A stretch of 64,000 nucleotides of DNA from Candidatus Fermentithermobacillaceae bacterium. Its GTDB lineage: Bacteria; Bacillota; Sulfobacillia; Fermentithermobacillales; DUSS01. The notes beneath the pieces are model-generated. The model searched no databases, was not told the DNA's origin, and saw only the letters and a program-made list of their open reading frames with translations. Shown here in pieces: positions 45,038 to 54,884 of the stretch; positions within the stretch are counted from its first letter, which is position 1, and each line of letters begins with the position of its first letter. Location of the stretch: assembly GCA_012842495.1 (NCBI GenBank), contig DUSS01000024.1, positions 31,731-95,730 on the forward strand, in the 5' to 3' direction. Made by a program: the position numbers and the translations under genes.

Positions 45038-45865
45038 ATGGAAGCGTACAAGCCGGTGGTTTACGTGTTATCGGATTCACTGGGTGAGACGGCCGAACTC
45101 GTGGTAAGAGCAGCCGCCTCCCAGTTCGACGCGGGTGCAGTGGAACTCAGAAAGTTCGGTTACGTCCTCACCTGCGAGGCGGCGGACAGGGTTATCGATG
45201 AGGCGACTCGGTGTGAAGGAGTCCTAGTATACACTCTGGTTATTCCGGAACTCCGGGAACACGTTTCCAGGAGGGCCAGGGAAGCCGGACTGGTGGCCGT
45301 CGACATCATGGGGCCGATGCTCGAAGCTCTCTCCAGGGTTATGAGAGTTCAACCCAAACTCAAGCCGGGCCTGGTTCACCGCATGGACGAGCAGTACTTC
45401 CGCCGTGTGGAAGCGGTCGAGTTCGCGGTCAAGTGCGACGACGGCAAGGATTTACGGTCGCTGCCCCTGGCCGACGTGGTTCTGGTGGGAGTGTCGAGGA
45501 CCTCTAAAACGCCGCTGTCACTATACCTCGCGCAAAGGACCTACAAGGTCGCCAACGTACCTTTGGTTCCGGAGATAGAGCCTCCCGCAGAGCTCTTCGC
45601 CCTGCCCAGAGAAAAAGTGATCGGCCTCACCCTGGCGCCCGAGAGGCTGTCCAAGGTGAGGAGGGAGAGGTTGAAGTCGCTCGGGCTCGACGAAAACTCG
45701 ACTTATGCGGATCTGGGACGGATTATGGAGGAGGTCGCTTTCGCCGAGGAAGTATTCAAGAAACTTGGTTGTGCCGTGATTGACGTTACGGAAAAGGCGG
45801 TGGAGGAAGCCGCCGCCACCGTCATTCACATCATCGAGGGGGTCCGGAGAAAAGATGTCTCGTAA
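45038..45865 (+). CDS. Pyruvate, phosphate dikinase regulatory protein (PSRP, DUF299)
   Basis: This bifunctional enzyme inactivates PPDK by ADP-dependent phosphorylation of an active-site threonine and reactivates it by phosphorolysis. The 275-residue protein has VYVLSDSLGETAELVVRAA at the start and a P-loop GVSRTSKT (about 151-158). The ATG lies seven bases after GGGGGGAGGG-like sequence (45018 region). Its target ppdK is the next gene and overlaps it by 11 bases, which supports the PPDK rather than the PEP-synthase version. The CBS-domain repressor gene often found between glyS and this gene is missing. Confidence 0.94.
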   Translation: MEAYKPVVYVLSDSLGETAELVVRAAASQFDAGAVELRKFGYVLTCEAADRVIDEATRCEGVLVYTLVIPELREHVSRRAREAGLVAVDIMGPMLEALSRVMRVQPKLKPGLVHRMDEQYFRRVEAVEFAVKCDDGKDLRSLPLADVVLVGVSRTSKTPLSLYLAQRTYKVANVPLVPEIEPPAELFALPREKVIGLTLAPERLSKVRRERLKSLGLDENSTYADLGRIMEEVAFAEEVFKKLGCAVIDVTEKAVEEAAATVIHIIEGVRRKDVS

Positions 45866-48500
45866 GTTTATCTATTGGTTCGAAGAGGGAGGAGAGGATA
45901 AGAGATCGCTTTTGGGAGGCAAGGGGGCCGGTCTTGCGGAGATGACCCGAATCGGCCTTCCGGTGCCTCCGGGTTTTACCATCACTACAGAGGCCTGTCT
46001 CGAATACGTAAGAGAGGGAAAGCTCCCCGGCGGCCTGGAAGAAGACATAATGCAATATATGTCCGGGCTGGAAAAGAAGACGGGCAAGGAGTTCGGCGGG
46101 CGAGAGAACCCGCTGCTGGTATCGGTCCGGTCGGGAGCCGCCATTTCGATGCCGGGGATGATGGACACCGTTCTCAACCTTGGGCTCAACCCCGATACGG
46201 TGGAAGGTCTCGCCCGGGCTACCGGTGATAAAAGACACGCCTTTGACTGCTATCGGCGCTTCATCCAGATGTTCGGTAACGTGGTATTGCATATTCCTCA
46301 CGACCGTTTCGAGCACGCGCTGGGACGGAGGAAGGAGCTCCTAGGAGTCCGGAACGATTACGAGATTCCGTGGGAGTCTCTTAGCGACCTTTCCGATGAG
46401 TTCAAGTCCATCGTCCGGGCAGAAACGGGGAAAGAGTTTCCTGACGACCCTCGTGTCCAGCTTCTCATGGCGGTTAAAGCTGTGTTCGCGTCATGGAACA
46501 ACGAAAGGGCCCAGGTCTACAGAAGAATACATAAGATTCCCGACGATCTCGGCACTGCATGCAACGTTCAGGCCATGGTATTCGGGAACATGGGACCGGA
46601 CTCCGCCACCGGAGTGATGTTTACGAGAAACCCGTCCACCGGCGAGAGAGAGCTTTATGGCGAATACCTGGTCAATGCCCAGGGTGAGGACGTCGTGGCC
46701 GGTCTCAGGACGCCCAGGCCCATCCACGAAATGGAGAACGAGCTTCCAGGTGCCTACCGCGAGCTCCTACGAGTGAGGGAGATTCTGGAAAAGCACTACC
46801 GGGACATGCAGGACATAGAGTTCACCATTGAACGGGGGAAGGTCTACGTACTTCAAACCAGGTCCGGCAAGCGTACTGCGAAAGCATCCGTCGAGATAGC
46901 CCGCTCGATGGCGGAAGAAGGGATGATCGACAAGAAGGAAGCGGTTGCCCGGGTTTCGCCCGAAGAGATCGCCAGGCTTTTGCATCGCGGCATCGATCCG
47001 TCCCTCAAGATGAGTCCCGTGGCGGTTGGCCTTCCTGCCTCACCCGGAGCGGCCACAGGAGGGATCGTCTTCGACGCGGACACCGCCGAGGCCCTGGGCC
47101 AGAAGGGTGAGAAGGTTATCCTGGTCAGGACGGAGACCACTCCCGATGACATGCACGGCATCGTTTACGCCCAGGGCATCCTCACCTCGAGGGGCGGTAT
47201 GACATGTCACGCCGCGATAGTGGCGAGAGGGATGGGGAAACCAGCGGTCGTAGGTTGCGACGCTCTCAAGATCGACCCGGAGAAAAGGGAAGCTCGCGTA
47301 GGCGAGCTCGTCCTGCGGGAAAAAGACGTAGTATCCATAGACGGCGCGTCCGGCAACGTATACCTTGGGGAAGTTCCCCTTGTGGAGCCCTCGATGAGCG
47401 AATCCATGCTCAAGATCCTGGAATGGGCGGACGAACTGGCCCGGTTGAGCGTGAAGGCCAACGCCGATACGCCCGAGGACGCCAGGAGAGCCAGGGAATT
47501 CGGGGCGCGGGGAATCGGATTGTGCCGGACCGAGCACATGTTCATGGCCTCGGACAGGCTGCCGGTGGTTCAGCAGATGATCCTGGCGGAAACGTCCGAG
47601 GAAAGGCAGGCGGCATTGGACAAAATCCTTCCCATGCAGGAGCAGGACTTTTACGAGATTCTCAAGGCCATGAGGGGATATCCGGTAACCATCCGTCTTC
47701 TCGACCCCCCGCTCCATGAGTTCCTGCCGGACGTGGAGGAACTGGTCCTGGAACTCGCGGAGAAGCGCAGGGCCGGAGCGCCTTCCGAGGAGATCAAAAA
47801 AACCGAGGATATTCTGAGGAAAGCTAGGGCGCTACAGGAGCTCAATCCTATGCTTGGGATGAGGGGATGCAGGCTCGGGATCGTGTACCCTGAAATATAC
47901 GAAATGCAATGCAAAGCCATCTTTCGAGCTACCGCACGCCTGCTCAAGGACGGAATAACCGACGTCTATCCCGAAGTGATGATGCCCCTCGTCGGCCACA
48001 GGGAAGAGATCAGGATCCTCCGGGAAATGACGGAGAAAGTAGCCGGGGAAGTATCGCAAGAGATGGGAGTAGATCTGAAACCGGTCATCGGCACGATGAT
48101 CGAAGTGCCCAGGGCTGCGCTGGTTGCCGACGAAATCGCGGAGTACGCCGAATTCTTCTCGTTCGGTACCAACGACCTGACCCAGACCACTTTCGGCTTC
48201 TCCCGCGATGATGCTGAGGCCAAGTTCCTGCACAAGTACCTGGGAGCCAAGATCCTCAAGGAGAATCCATTCCAGGTTCTCGATGCCGGTGGGGTCGGAA
48301 AGCTCGTTAAAATGGCCGTCGAGCTGGGGCGTAAAACCAGGCCTTCTCTGGTGATCGGAATATGTGGTGAGCACGGGGGAGACCCCGAGTCCATCCGGTT
48401 CTGTCATGAGGTGGGACTAGACTACGTGTCGTGTTCTCCGTACCGGGTGCCAGTGGCGAGGCTTGCCGCGGCTCACGCCGCGATTTTCGAGGGGAAATAA
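45855..48500 (+). CDS. ppdK: Pyruvate, phosphate dikinase
   Basis: PPDK interconverts pyruvate + ATP + Pi and PEP + AMP + PPi. The 881-residue protein has the N-terminal ATP-grasp domain (LLGGKGAGLAEM, then VSVRSGAAISMPGMMDTVLNLG), the swivelling phosphohistidine domain with G-G-M-Thr450-C-His452, and the C-terminal PEP/pyruvate barrel (GIGLCRTEHMF, FGTNDLTQTTFGFSRDDAE, GICGEHGGDPESIRF). Thr450 is the expected target of the regulatory protein encoded upstream. The longer frame from 45780 lies inside that gene; ATG 45855 gives the conserved start MSRKFIYWFEEG. In an anaerobe with the pyruvate oxidoreductase below, it can work in gluconeogenesis or PPi-dependent glycolysis. Confidence 0.97.
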   Translation: MSRKFIYWFEEGGEDKRSLLGGKGAGLAEMTRIGLPVPPGFTITTEACLEYVREGKLPGGLEEDIMQYMSGLEKKTGKEFGGRENPLLVSVRSGAAISMPGMMDTVLNLGLNPDTVEGLARATGDKRHAFDCYRRFIQMFGNVVLHIPHDRFEHALGRRKELLGVRNDYEIPWESLSDLSDEFKSIVRAETGKEFPDDPRVQLLMAVKAVFASWNNERAQVYRRIHKIPDDLGTACNVQAMVFGNMGPDSATGVMFTRNPSTGERELYGEYLVNAQGEDVVAGLRTPRPIHEMENELPGAYRELLRVREILEKHYRDMQDIEFTIERGKVYVLQTRSGKRTAKASVEIARSMAEEGMIDKKEAVARVSPEEIARLLHRGIDPSLKMSPVAVGLPASPGAATGGIVFDADTAEALGQKGEKVILVRTETTPDDMHGIVYAQGILTSRGGMTCHAAIVARGMGKPAVVGCDALKIDPEKREARVGELVLREKDVVSIDGASGNVYLGEVPLVEPSMSESMLKILEWADELARLSVKANADTPEDARRAREFGARGIGLCRTEHMFMASDRLPVVQQMILAETSEERQAALDKILPMQEQDFYEILKAMRGYPVTIRLLDPPLHEFLPDVEELVLELAEKRRAGAPSEEIKKTEDILRKARALQELNPMLGMRGCRLGIVYPEIYEMQCKAIFRATARLLKDGITDVYPEVMMPLVGHREEIRILREMTEKVAGEVSQEMGVDLKPVIGTMIEVPRAALVADEIAEYAEFFSFGTNDLTQTTFGFSRDDAEAKFLHKYLGAKILKENPFQVLDAGGVGKLVKMAVELGRKTRPSLVIGICGEHGGDPESIRFCHEVGLDYVSCSPYRVPVARLAAAHAAIFEGK

Positions 48501-48630
48501 TCGGGACATTTGCTTGCATAATATGCCATGTCGATTCGGCTTTCCGCCGGAAGGAATTCGGGAAATCGTGGCGAATCAGGTCAAGGTTACCCCGTAGCGG
48601 GAATGTTCGCGGGACGTTCGGGGCGGTGTT

Positions 48631-50553
48631 ATGTCAAGGGGACTCCTCGCTGGTCGCGAAGGGGTGGAAGAGGTCAGGTCCAGGACGGACATAGTGTCGG
48701 TCATCTCGGAGTACGTATCTCTCAGAAAGGCCGGGAAAAACTTCGTGGGCCTTTGTCCTTTCCACCAGGAACGAACCCCGTCCTTCACCGTTTCTCCCGA
48801 CAGACAGATGTTTTACTGTTTCGGGTGTGGTAAGGGCGGGGACGTGTTCTCTTTTCTGATGATGAAGGAGAACTTGACTTTTGGGGAAGCTCTCCGCGTC
48901 CTTGCGGACCGGGCGGGCGTGAAGCTCAGCAGGGCGACCGCGGAAACGGGGTCAGCTCAAAAAGTTCAGGAAATGCGGAAAGCGCTGGAGTGGGCCGAAG
49001 AAAAGTTCCGGTCCGTCCTCGGGAGCGACCTCGGAAAGGAGTGCATGGAATACCTCCGGTCCCGGGGTCTTACCCAGGAGGTGATCTCCCGCTTTCGGTT
49101 GGGCTATGCTCCCCCGTTCTGGGATTTTCTTTTGCGGGCGGCGCATCACGATGGGATTTCCGAGGAAGCGCTGGTGGATGCGGGTCTTTTGACCAGGAGA
49201 TCCGAGGGAGGTCTTTACGATCGTTTCCGGGACAGGGTGATTTTCCCCATCTGGGATGGAATGGGCAGAGTCATCGGCTTCGCAGGGAGGGTCTTGAAGG
49301 AAGGGGAGCCGAAGTACCTGAACAGCCCGGATACGGCGTTGTTTCACAAAGGGAGACACTGGTACGCGTTACACCTGGCCAGAGAAGGCATAAGGCGGAC
49401 GGGTAGGGCCGTCGTCATGGAGGGCTACATGGATGTGATCGCATGCCACCAGTACGGTCTCGACAACGCCGTGGGGGGTATGGGGACCGCCCTAACGGCG
49501 GATCAGGCTCGCGCGTTATTCCTGCTCGGAGGCGAGGTGGTGCTGGCTTACGACAGCGACGCCGCGGGAATGCAGGCGGCAGAACGGGCGATAACGGTCT
49601 TTCGAGAAGCTGGGGGCAGGGTCAAAGTAGCTTCCTTCGATGAAGGAAAGGACCCCGACGAATATATACGGTCCAAAGGCAAAGAAGCATTTGAGCGGCA
49701 ACTCGAAGAGGCCCGGCTGGATATCATGTTCCTATACGGTAAATACGCCCGGGAATGCGGGGGCGACCGGGTGGCCATCAAAGAGAAAATCGTGCCGGTT
49801 CTGGCATCCCTCGAAAGCAAGGTCGAAATGGGAGAGTTTGTGAGGGAGATCGCCTCGGCCATGGGCGTTTTAGAGGGGGATCTTAGAGCAGACGTCGAAT
49901 CCTATCAGAAGAAGAATGCTAAAACTCGCTATGAGTATAAAAAGTCTGAAAACAGAAATACTACACAGCATGGTATGACGCTCAGGCCTGGTATGGCCGG
50001 CAATTCCGCCATCCGAACTGGCAGTGGGATTGGGCGGAACACAACTGATAGCGTCCCAATCAAAAGCAATACAGCTTCCGTTAAAGGGTCCTTAAGCGGG
50101 CAAGTAGCAGGACGTGAAAAGGCGGAGGAGGGACTGGTTCGCGCTCTTTTGGAGGAACCAGACCTCGCGGTCGAAGTACGAGAATGGGTTGCTCCGGAAA
50201 TGGTTAAGGACCCGGTGTGCAGGCGGACGCTGGAGATAATCTTCGAATATGTGGGAAAGGTCGTTCAAAACAAAAGCCGGGAGAGACCCGGCATCAAGGC
50301 GGAAACGGTATTGAATTTCGTAAATGATTCGATAGATGACGAAGAAGCCAGGGCCAGGATAGCAGGGCTTCTGGTCGGGGAGGAGCTTCCGGGCCCTCGC
50401 GAACGTCTGGTCAAAGATTACGTAAAGACTATCAAGAAGGCGAGAAGCTTGGAACTTGAAGCTGAGCTCAAAAGATGCGAAGCTTCCCAGGACGTGGAGA
50501 GGCAGGCGCTGCTTCTCAAGGAAATCCAGGAGCTTAGAAGGGGCCTTGGTTGA
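48631..50553 (+). CDS. dnaG: DNA primase DnaG
   Basis: DnaG makes RNA primers at the replication fork. The 640-residue protein begins with the zinc-binding domain (Cys42, His45, Cys63, Cys66 in [12 protein letters not shown] and [11 protein letters not shown]). The RNA polymerase core with a Toprim fold follows ([29 protein letters not shown] and the [10 protein letters not shown] motif), then a linker and a C-terminal helicase-binding domain. The linker, residues about 425-495, is AT-richer than its surroundings and rich in Asn, Ser, Thr and Lys. sigA follows 40 bases later; dnaG-sigA is the universal Bacillota order. Confidence 0.95.
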   Translation: MSRGLLAGREGVEEVRSRTDIVSVISEYVSLRKAGKNFVGLCPFHQERTPSFTVSPDRQMFYCFGCGKGGDVFSFLMMKENLTFGEALRVLADRAGVKLSRATAETGSAQKVQEMRKALEWAEEKFRSVLGSDLGKECMEYLRSRGLTQEVISRFRLGYAPPFWDFLLRAAHHDGISEEALVDAGLLTRRSEGGLYDRFRDRVIFPIWDGMGRVIGFAGRVLKEGEPKYLNSPDTALFHKGRHWYALHLAREGIRRTGRAVVMEGYMDVIACHQYGLDNAVGGMGTALTADQARALFLLGGEVVLAYDSDAAGMQAAERAITVFREAGGRVKVASFDEGKDPDEYIRSKGKEAFERQLEEARLDIMFLYGKYARECGGDRVAIKEKIVPVLASLESKVEMGEFVREIASAMGVLEGDLRADVESYQKKNAKTRYEYKKSENRNTTQHGMTLRPGMAGNSAIRTGSGIGRNTTDSVPIKSNTASVKGSLSGQVAGREKAEEGLVRALLEEPDLAVEVREWVAPEMVKDPVCRRTLEIIFEYVGKVVQNKSRERPGIKAETVLNFVNDSIDDEEARARIAGLLVGEELPGPRERLVKDYVKTIKKARSLELEAELKRCEASQDVERQALLLKEIQELRRGLG

Positions 50554-50593
50554 GACCGGCCGAAAGGGCACGGTCCCGCAGGAGGGGGAAGTG

Positions 50594-51754
50594 TTGAAAG
50601 AAGCACTACCTGGTATGGAGCAACTTAAGAACTTGATCGAGCAGGGCAAGAACAGCGGGGTTCTTACCTACCAGCAGGTTATTGATGCTCTGGAAAAGGC
50701 CGATCTTACCCCGGAGCAGGTAGACGACGTTTACGCAGCCCTGCACGACATGGGCATTACTGTCGTGGACGAAGCAACCGAAGCGGGCGAAAAGACTCGT
50801 TCGGGCACAGTACGCGCCAAGGGAAGGTCCGCTCTTTCGGCGCAGGCGGTAAGGGACGAAGACGTTGTGGAAGCCGAGCTTTCAGATGATGTGACCGAGA
50901 TAGACCTCAGCGTTCCCGAGGGTATCGCCCTGGATGACCCCGTTCGAATGTATCTCAAGGAGATCGGACGGATTCCCCTCCTCACGCCCGAGGAAGAAGT
51001 GGAACTTGCCAAGCGAATGGAAGCCGGAGACGAGGAGGCAAAGAGACGTCTCATCGAGTCCAACCTGAGGCTGGTGGTTTCCATTGCCAAGAGGTACGTG
51101 GGACGGGGCATGTTGTTCCTGGATCTGATTCAGGAAGGCAACATGGGTCTCATCAAGGCTGTGGAAAAGTTTGATTACCGGAAAGGGTACAAGCTCAGCA
51201 CGTACGCAACGTGGTGGATTCGACAGGCCATCACCAGGGCGATTGCAGACCAAGCCCGGACCATCAGGATTCCGGTGCACATGGTCGAGACCATCAACAA
51301 GCTAGTGAGGACTTCCAGACATCTTTTGCAGCAGCTCGGACGGGAGCCGACCCCCGAGGAGATCGGTGAGGAGATGGGGATTTCCGCGGACAAGGTGAGG
51401 GAAATCCTGAAAGTAGCGCAGGAGCCCGTGTCCCTCGAGACGCCCATTGGTGAAGAGGAAGACAGCCACCTCGGGGATTTCATCGAAGATGAAGACGCGC
51501 CTGCGCCGGCGGACGCGGCGTCCTTTCTCCTGTTGAGGGAGCAAATTGAGGAAGTTCTCGACACGCTGAACCCCAGGGAGCAAAAGGTCTTGAGGCTGCG
51601 TTTCGGCCTCGACGACGGACGGGCGCGGACTCTCGAAGAGGTGGGCCGGGAGTTCGGAGTCACCAGGGAGAGGATACGGCAAATCGAGGCCAAAGCCTTG
51701 AGAAAGCTCAGGCACCCGGTGAGGTCGAGAAAATTGAAAGATTACCTTGTGTGA
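50594..51754 (+). CDS. sigA: RNA polymerase primary sigma factor SigA
   Basis: This is the housekeeping sigma factor. It has region 1.1 (about 8-58; [21 protein letters not shown]), an acidic linker, region 1.2 ([29 protein letters not shown]), region 2 ([59 protein letters not shown] in parts), region 3 and region 4 with the helix-turn-helix [30 protein letters not shown]. The frame is open far upstream into dnaG; GGAGGGGG (50581-50588) fits TTG 50594 best (386 aa), with GTG 50591 possible. The promoters noted in this window match its consensus. Confidence 0.97.
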   Translation: MKEALPGMEQLKNLIEQGKNSGVLTYQQVIDALEKADLTPEQVDDVYAALHDMGITVVDEATEAGEKTRSGTVRAKGRSALSAQAVRDEDVVEAELSDDVTEIDLSVPEGIALDDPVRMYLKEIGRIPLLTPEEEVELAKRMEAGDEEAKRRLIESNLRLVVSIAKRYVGRGMLFLDLIQEGNMGLIKAVEKFDYRKGYKLSTYATWWIRQAITRAIADQARTIRIPVHMVETINKLVRTSRHLLQQLGREPTPEEIGEEMGISADKVREILKVAQEPVSLETPIGEEEDSHLGDFIEDEDAPAPADAASFLLLREQIEEVLDTLNPREQKVLRLRFGLDDGRARTLEEVGREFGVTRERIRQIEAKALRKLRHPVRSRKLKDYLV

Positions 51755-51862
51755 CGGACGCGGTCAGCCGACTCATCAGGTCAAGGCAAGTTTCGCTCTT
51801 TTGTCTCTCGACCCAGGAGGGAAACAGCCAGAGCGAACCCTCCCGCCAGAACCATGGAACAA

Positions 51863-51888
51863 GGGGATCAGCCAAGGCGGCTGACCCC
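51863..51888 (+). terminator. Terminator-like hairpin after sigA
   Basis: GGGG-A-TCAGCC (51863-51873) pairs with GGCTGACCCC (51879-51888), leaving one bulged A, with the loop AAGGC. CGATCCTGTGTTTTATAT follows. It lies about 110 bases after the sigA stop. Confidence 0.6.
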
Positions 51889-51926
51889 CGATCCTGTGTT
51901 TTATATAGGAGAGCTGCTTGGCGGTC

Positions 51927-51964
51927 CGCTTCATCTGATGCATAACGCGGATTCAGATGAAGCG
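51927..51964. repeat. Perfect 12-bp inverted repeat between convergent genes
   Basis: CGCTTCATCTGA (51927-51938) and TCAGATGAAGCG (51953-51964) are exact complements around a 14-base loop. It ends six bases before the stop codon of the minus-strand PmbA-type gene, so it may end transcripts from either side, though neither flank has a U tract. Confidence 0.7.
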
Positions 51965-51969
51965 CTCCA

Positions 51970-53259
51970 TCAGGAAGTCCGCGTAGCTATGGAAACCCCC
52001 CCGACGAGGCAGTACGGCAGAATGGCTTGCCCCGTATTCTTGCTCTCCCTGCTCAAAGCCAAAAGATTGGACTTGAGGTGGCTGAAAACGTTCAGCGAAA
52101 ACATGCAGTCTTTCACCCGCCCGACTTTCTCACCGTCTATCACCAGAAATCCGAGGGAGATGTTTCCCGTCACAGTCCCCGTATAAGGATTGCCCGCCCA
52201 GGCCCCCATGGTCTGGTCGATGACGATGCCCCGTTTCATACCTCTCAGAAGGTCCTCCCACGGTTTCTCACCTGGGATGACCAGGAGGTTGTTGGGTCTC
52301 GAGCCTGATGCTGTCCCGGTTCCTATGGGCTTTCTGCCCAGGCGGCGGGCGGACTCGAGATCCACGAGATATTCGCGGAGAACGCCCCTATCTATCAAGG
52401 GAGTCCTGCGGCAGGCGACCCCCTGGTCGTCGTAAAGCTGGCTGCCCAGTCCGTCGTCGAGCGTCCCATCCTCTATGAGCGAGAAAGAGGGGGCGAATAT
52501 CTCCTCACCGATGCGATCCTTAAAGGGGCTGATCCCTCTCATCACCGCACGGCCGTCGAGGCATGCCAGGATCGGGTGGATTATGCTGGCGAACCCCATA
52601 GGGGTGAAGAGTACATCGTACACGCCCGGTTCTACGTGGACGTTCTTTCGACCCAGTTCGAAATCTTCCTTGATCTTGGCTTTCATTCTTCCGAGGTCGT
52701 ACCGCACCGAGCAAGACGCATCCCAGTCCCAGGACTGAAGCAGGTTCTGACCTTCGACGAACTGGAATCCCGCCGATACGAAGAAGCTCGTTTTTTCCCA
52801 GGACGCCAGAAGACCCCGGGTGTTTGCTATGGTCTTCCGGATTACGTTACGGGAAACACCCGCGGACCCGTTTATGGCGGGGTCCAGCGTCTTGATGAAT
52901 TCCACGAGCTCCTCGCCCAGGGAGATCATATCGTCAAGTTGAAACTGGGTGACCTCCCGGTAAAACATCCTGGGGTTGGCATGGGGTTCTGGTGCCGGAA
53001 ATTCGTAGCTCACTGCCGAGCCGAATTCCGCCACGCTCAGGGCCTTTTCCAGCAGTTCCTCTTCGCCTCCGGCCCTGGTGGAGTTAGCCATCCCGAGCTT
53101 CCCATCCTTGATCACCTGCAAGCTGAGTCCGAAACTCTCGGTGTCCTCGACATTCTTGAGACGGTTGAAGTCAAAGGAAACCTCGGTTCTTCTCGACTCC
53201 GAAGAGATGAGAGTGGCCTCCGCCCCCCTCTTGAGGGCCTCGTCCAGAACCGCCTTCAC
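51970..53259 (-). CDS. TldE/PmbA family protein (second pair)
   Basis: This 429-residue protein is the partner of the TldD-type protease encoded just upstream on the same strand. It has the TldE/PmbA layout and lacks an HExxxH motif at the zinc position (FTPMGFASIIHPILACLDGRAVM). DDQGVACRRTPLIDRGVLREYLVDLESARRLG and GTASGSRPNNLLVIPGEK match the family. The GTG start at 53259 overlaps the TldD stop and lies behind GGAGGTGAG, six bases away. Together with 31.5-34.3 kb this is the second complete pair in the window. Confidence 0.88.
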   Translation of the reverse strand: MKAVLDEALKRGAEATLISSESRRTEVSFDFNRLKNVEDTESFGLSLQVIKDGKLGMANSTRAGGEEELLEKALSVAEFGSAVSYEFPAPEPHANPRMFYREVTQFQLDDMISLGEELVEFIKTLDPAINGSAGVSRNVIRKTIANTRGLLASWEKTSFFVSAGFQFVEGQNLLQSWDWDASCSVRYDLGRMKAKIKEDFELGRKNVHVEPGVYDVLFTPMGFASIIHPILACLDGRAVMRGISPFKDRIGEEIFAPSFSLIEDGTLDDGLGSQLYDDQGVACRRTPLIDRGVLREYLVDLESARRLGRKPIGTGTASGSRPNNLLVIPGEKPWEDLLRGMKRGIVIDQTMGAWAGNPYTGTVTGNISLGFLVIDGEKVGRVKDCMFSLNVFSHLKSNLLALSRESKNTGQAILPYCLVGGVSIATRTS

Positions 53260-54644
53260 TTCTTCTCACCTCCGATGACCACCTTTTGAATGCGGATATG
53301 GGGCGAGCCCTGAGCTACGGGAAGCGGACTCTGTCCGCCCTTCCCGCAGCCGCCGGGGCCGTTCTTGAACTGGAAGTCGTTGCCGATCATGTCGATGTTT
53401 CTGAGTGTGGTAAAAACGTTACCTGTGAGGTTCACGTCCCTGACCATTTCGGCAATACTGCCGTTTCGTATCATGTAGGCCCTGGACGCGGCGAAGGTGA
53501 ACATTTCGCCATTGGTCTGCCCGCCGTAACCTCCCCGAACATAAACCCCAAGGGAAATCCCCTTAAGCATTTCATCAAAAGTAGCTTTTCCCGGAGCGAT
53601 GCACGTCGTCCGCATCCTGACGATGGGCGGGAACCTGTAGTTGATGGCACGGGCGTTTCCCGTCGGGCGCTCGTTCATTTTCGCCGCGCTTTCCCTGGAA
53701 TGGAGGTGCCCGACCACGACACCGCCTTTGATGAGGTAGGTCTTCTGCATCGGCACGCCCTCATCGTCGTACCTGGACTCGCCCCGGTTGGGTCCTTCCA
53801 CACCGCTGTCGTAAATATCAAGTTCGTCCGAGCCATACCTCGTTCCGATCTTCAGGAGTTCCTTCATTCTCTCGTCCTCATCGAGGGAGTCAGCTTCGCT
53901 GAGATGACCGAAAGCTTCGTGAACGAAGAGTCCTGCCATGTCGGGATCGAGGATGACCGTGTATTCGCCTGCTTCGACGACGGGTGCGTGAAGCATCTCT
54001 CTGGCCGCTTTCGCTGCGTCCCTTACTTCGTCCTCAAGCCCTACCGCCACTTCGTAATCCTGGTTTGAGCCGAATCTCGCCGATTCTTGAGTCGTAAGCT
54101 TATCCTTTGTGGCGATGGCCGTCAGCGCACCCCCCACGTCCATCTTTTCCTGATAGATGTACGTTCCCTCTGAATTGGCGAAATGGAGATGAGTGTGCCT
54201 GTCAAAATAGTAGACCGACGATGAGGTGATTTCCGGAGATCCCAGGATGAGCGCGTTATACCCCTCGAGGAGCTTGATCTTTTCTTTGAGAGGCACGGCG
54301 AAAGCTTCCCTCTTGAAGTTGCCCGCTACGCGATCTACCACCGGATCCACGGGATAAAGGCGGATCTCCTTGTTGAGCTTCTCCCCGAGGATTCTCGCCT
54401 GAGCGCAGGCTTCGTCCACCTTCCTGTCGAGGTCGTCGAGGCGGTTGAAGGAGACGAAACCCCATCCTCCTTTGTACAGCGCCCTGACGTTTCCGCCTAC
54501 GGAGACGTTTTCTGCGACTAGTTCGATGTCTTTTCCTCTAAAGCGCACCGATGTCTCTTCGGTCTCCTCGATGCGGACCTCGCAGTACTCGGCAGTGGAA
54601 CGCCGGAGCGCTCTCCCCATGAGGTCCCTCATGTCCTCTTTCAA
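53256..54644 (-). CDS. TldD family metalloprotease (second pair)
   Basis: This 462-residue zinc protease shows HEAFGH (HExxxH) near residue 235, within DPDMAGLFVHEAFGHLSEADSLDEDERM. RYDDEGVPMQKTYLIKGGVVVGHLHSRESAAKM, PPIVRMRTTCIAPG and the C-terminal GGCGKGGQSPLPVAQGSPHIRI follow, all typical of TldD and closer to classical TldD than the first pair is. The TTG start at 54644 is preceded on its strand by AAAGGAGGA. The gene overlaps its TldE partner by four bases. A divergent gap of 240 bases separates it from the chromate-transporter genes. Confidence 0.92.
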   Translation of the reverse strand: MKEDMRDLMGRALRRSTAEYCEVRIEETEETSVRFRGKDIELVAENVSVGGNVRALYKGGWGFVSFNRLDDLDRKVDEACAQARILGEKLNKEIRLYPVDPVVDRVAGNFKREAFAVPLKEKIKLLEGYNALILGSPEITSSSVYYFDRHTHLHFANSEGTYIYQEKMDVGGALTAIATKDKLTTQESARFGSNQDYEVAVGLEDEVRDAAKAAREMLHAPVVEAGEYTVILDPDMAGLFVHEAFGHLSEADSLDEDERMKELLKIGTRYGSDELDIYDSGVEGPNRGESRYDDEGVPMQKTYLIKGGVVVGHLHSRESAAKMNERPTGNARAINYRFPPIVRMRTTCIAPGKATFDEMLKGISLGVYVRGGYGGQTNGEMFTFAASRAYMIRNGSIAEMVRDVNLTGNVFTTLRNIDMIGNDFQFKNGPGGCGKGGQSPLPVAQGSPHIRIQKVVIGGEKK

Positions 54645-54819
54645 TGGAAGATTCCTCCTTTCAGGTGGGATACCAACGATATATCGATTTCCTTCTACCG
54701 GATCTGAAATCCTTTCTAGGTCCTACACTATATCGTCTTCGCTCTGGTTCAGGCCTGCCGGCTCGCGGGAGGTGTTTCGGCTACTACGACTCTCTGCAAG
54801 ATCCTCTCCGTGATTGGAG

Positions 54820-54825
54820 TATAAT
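54820..54825 (+). promoter_or_regulatory. Possible -10 box upstream of the chrA pair
   Basis: A consensus TATAAT lies 59 bases before the TTG at 54885. No good -35 stands at the right distance, so this is only a candidate. Confidence 0.35.
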
Positions 54826-54884
54826 TGTTCGTGTTTAGAAGCAATGGGGCTCGCAAGATCGACGGGTAGCGGGAGGATGTCCAA

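Noticed and set aside
51751..52186. Plus-strand ORFs after sigA
   Set aside because: They overlap the terminator-like hairpin and the antisense of the PmbA-type gene, and have no family features.
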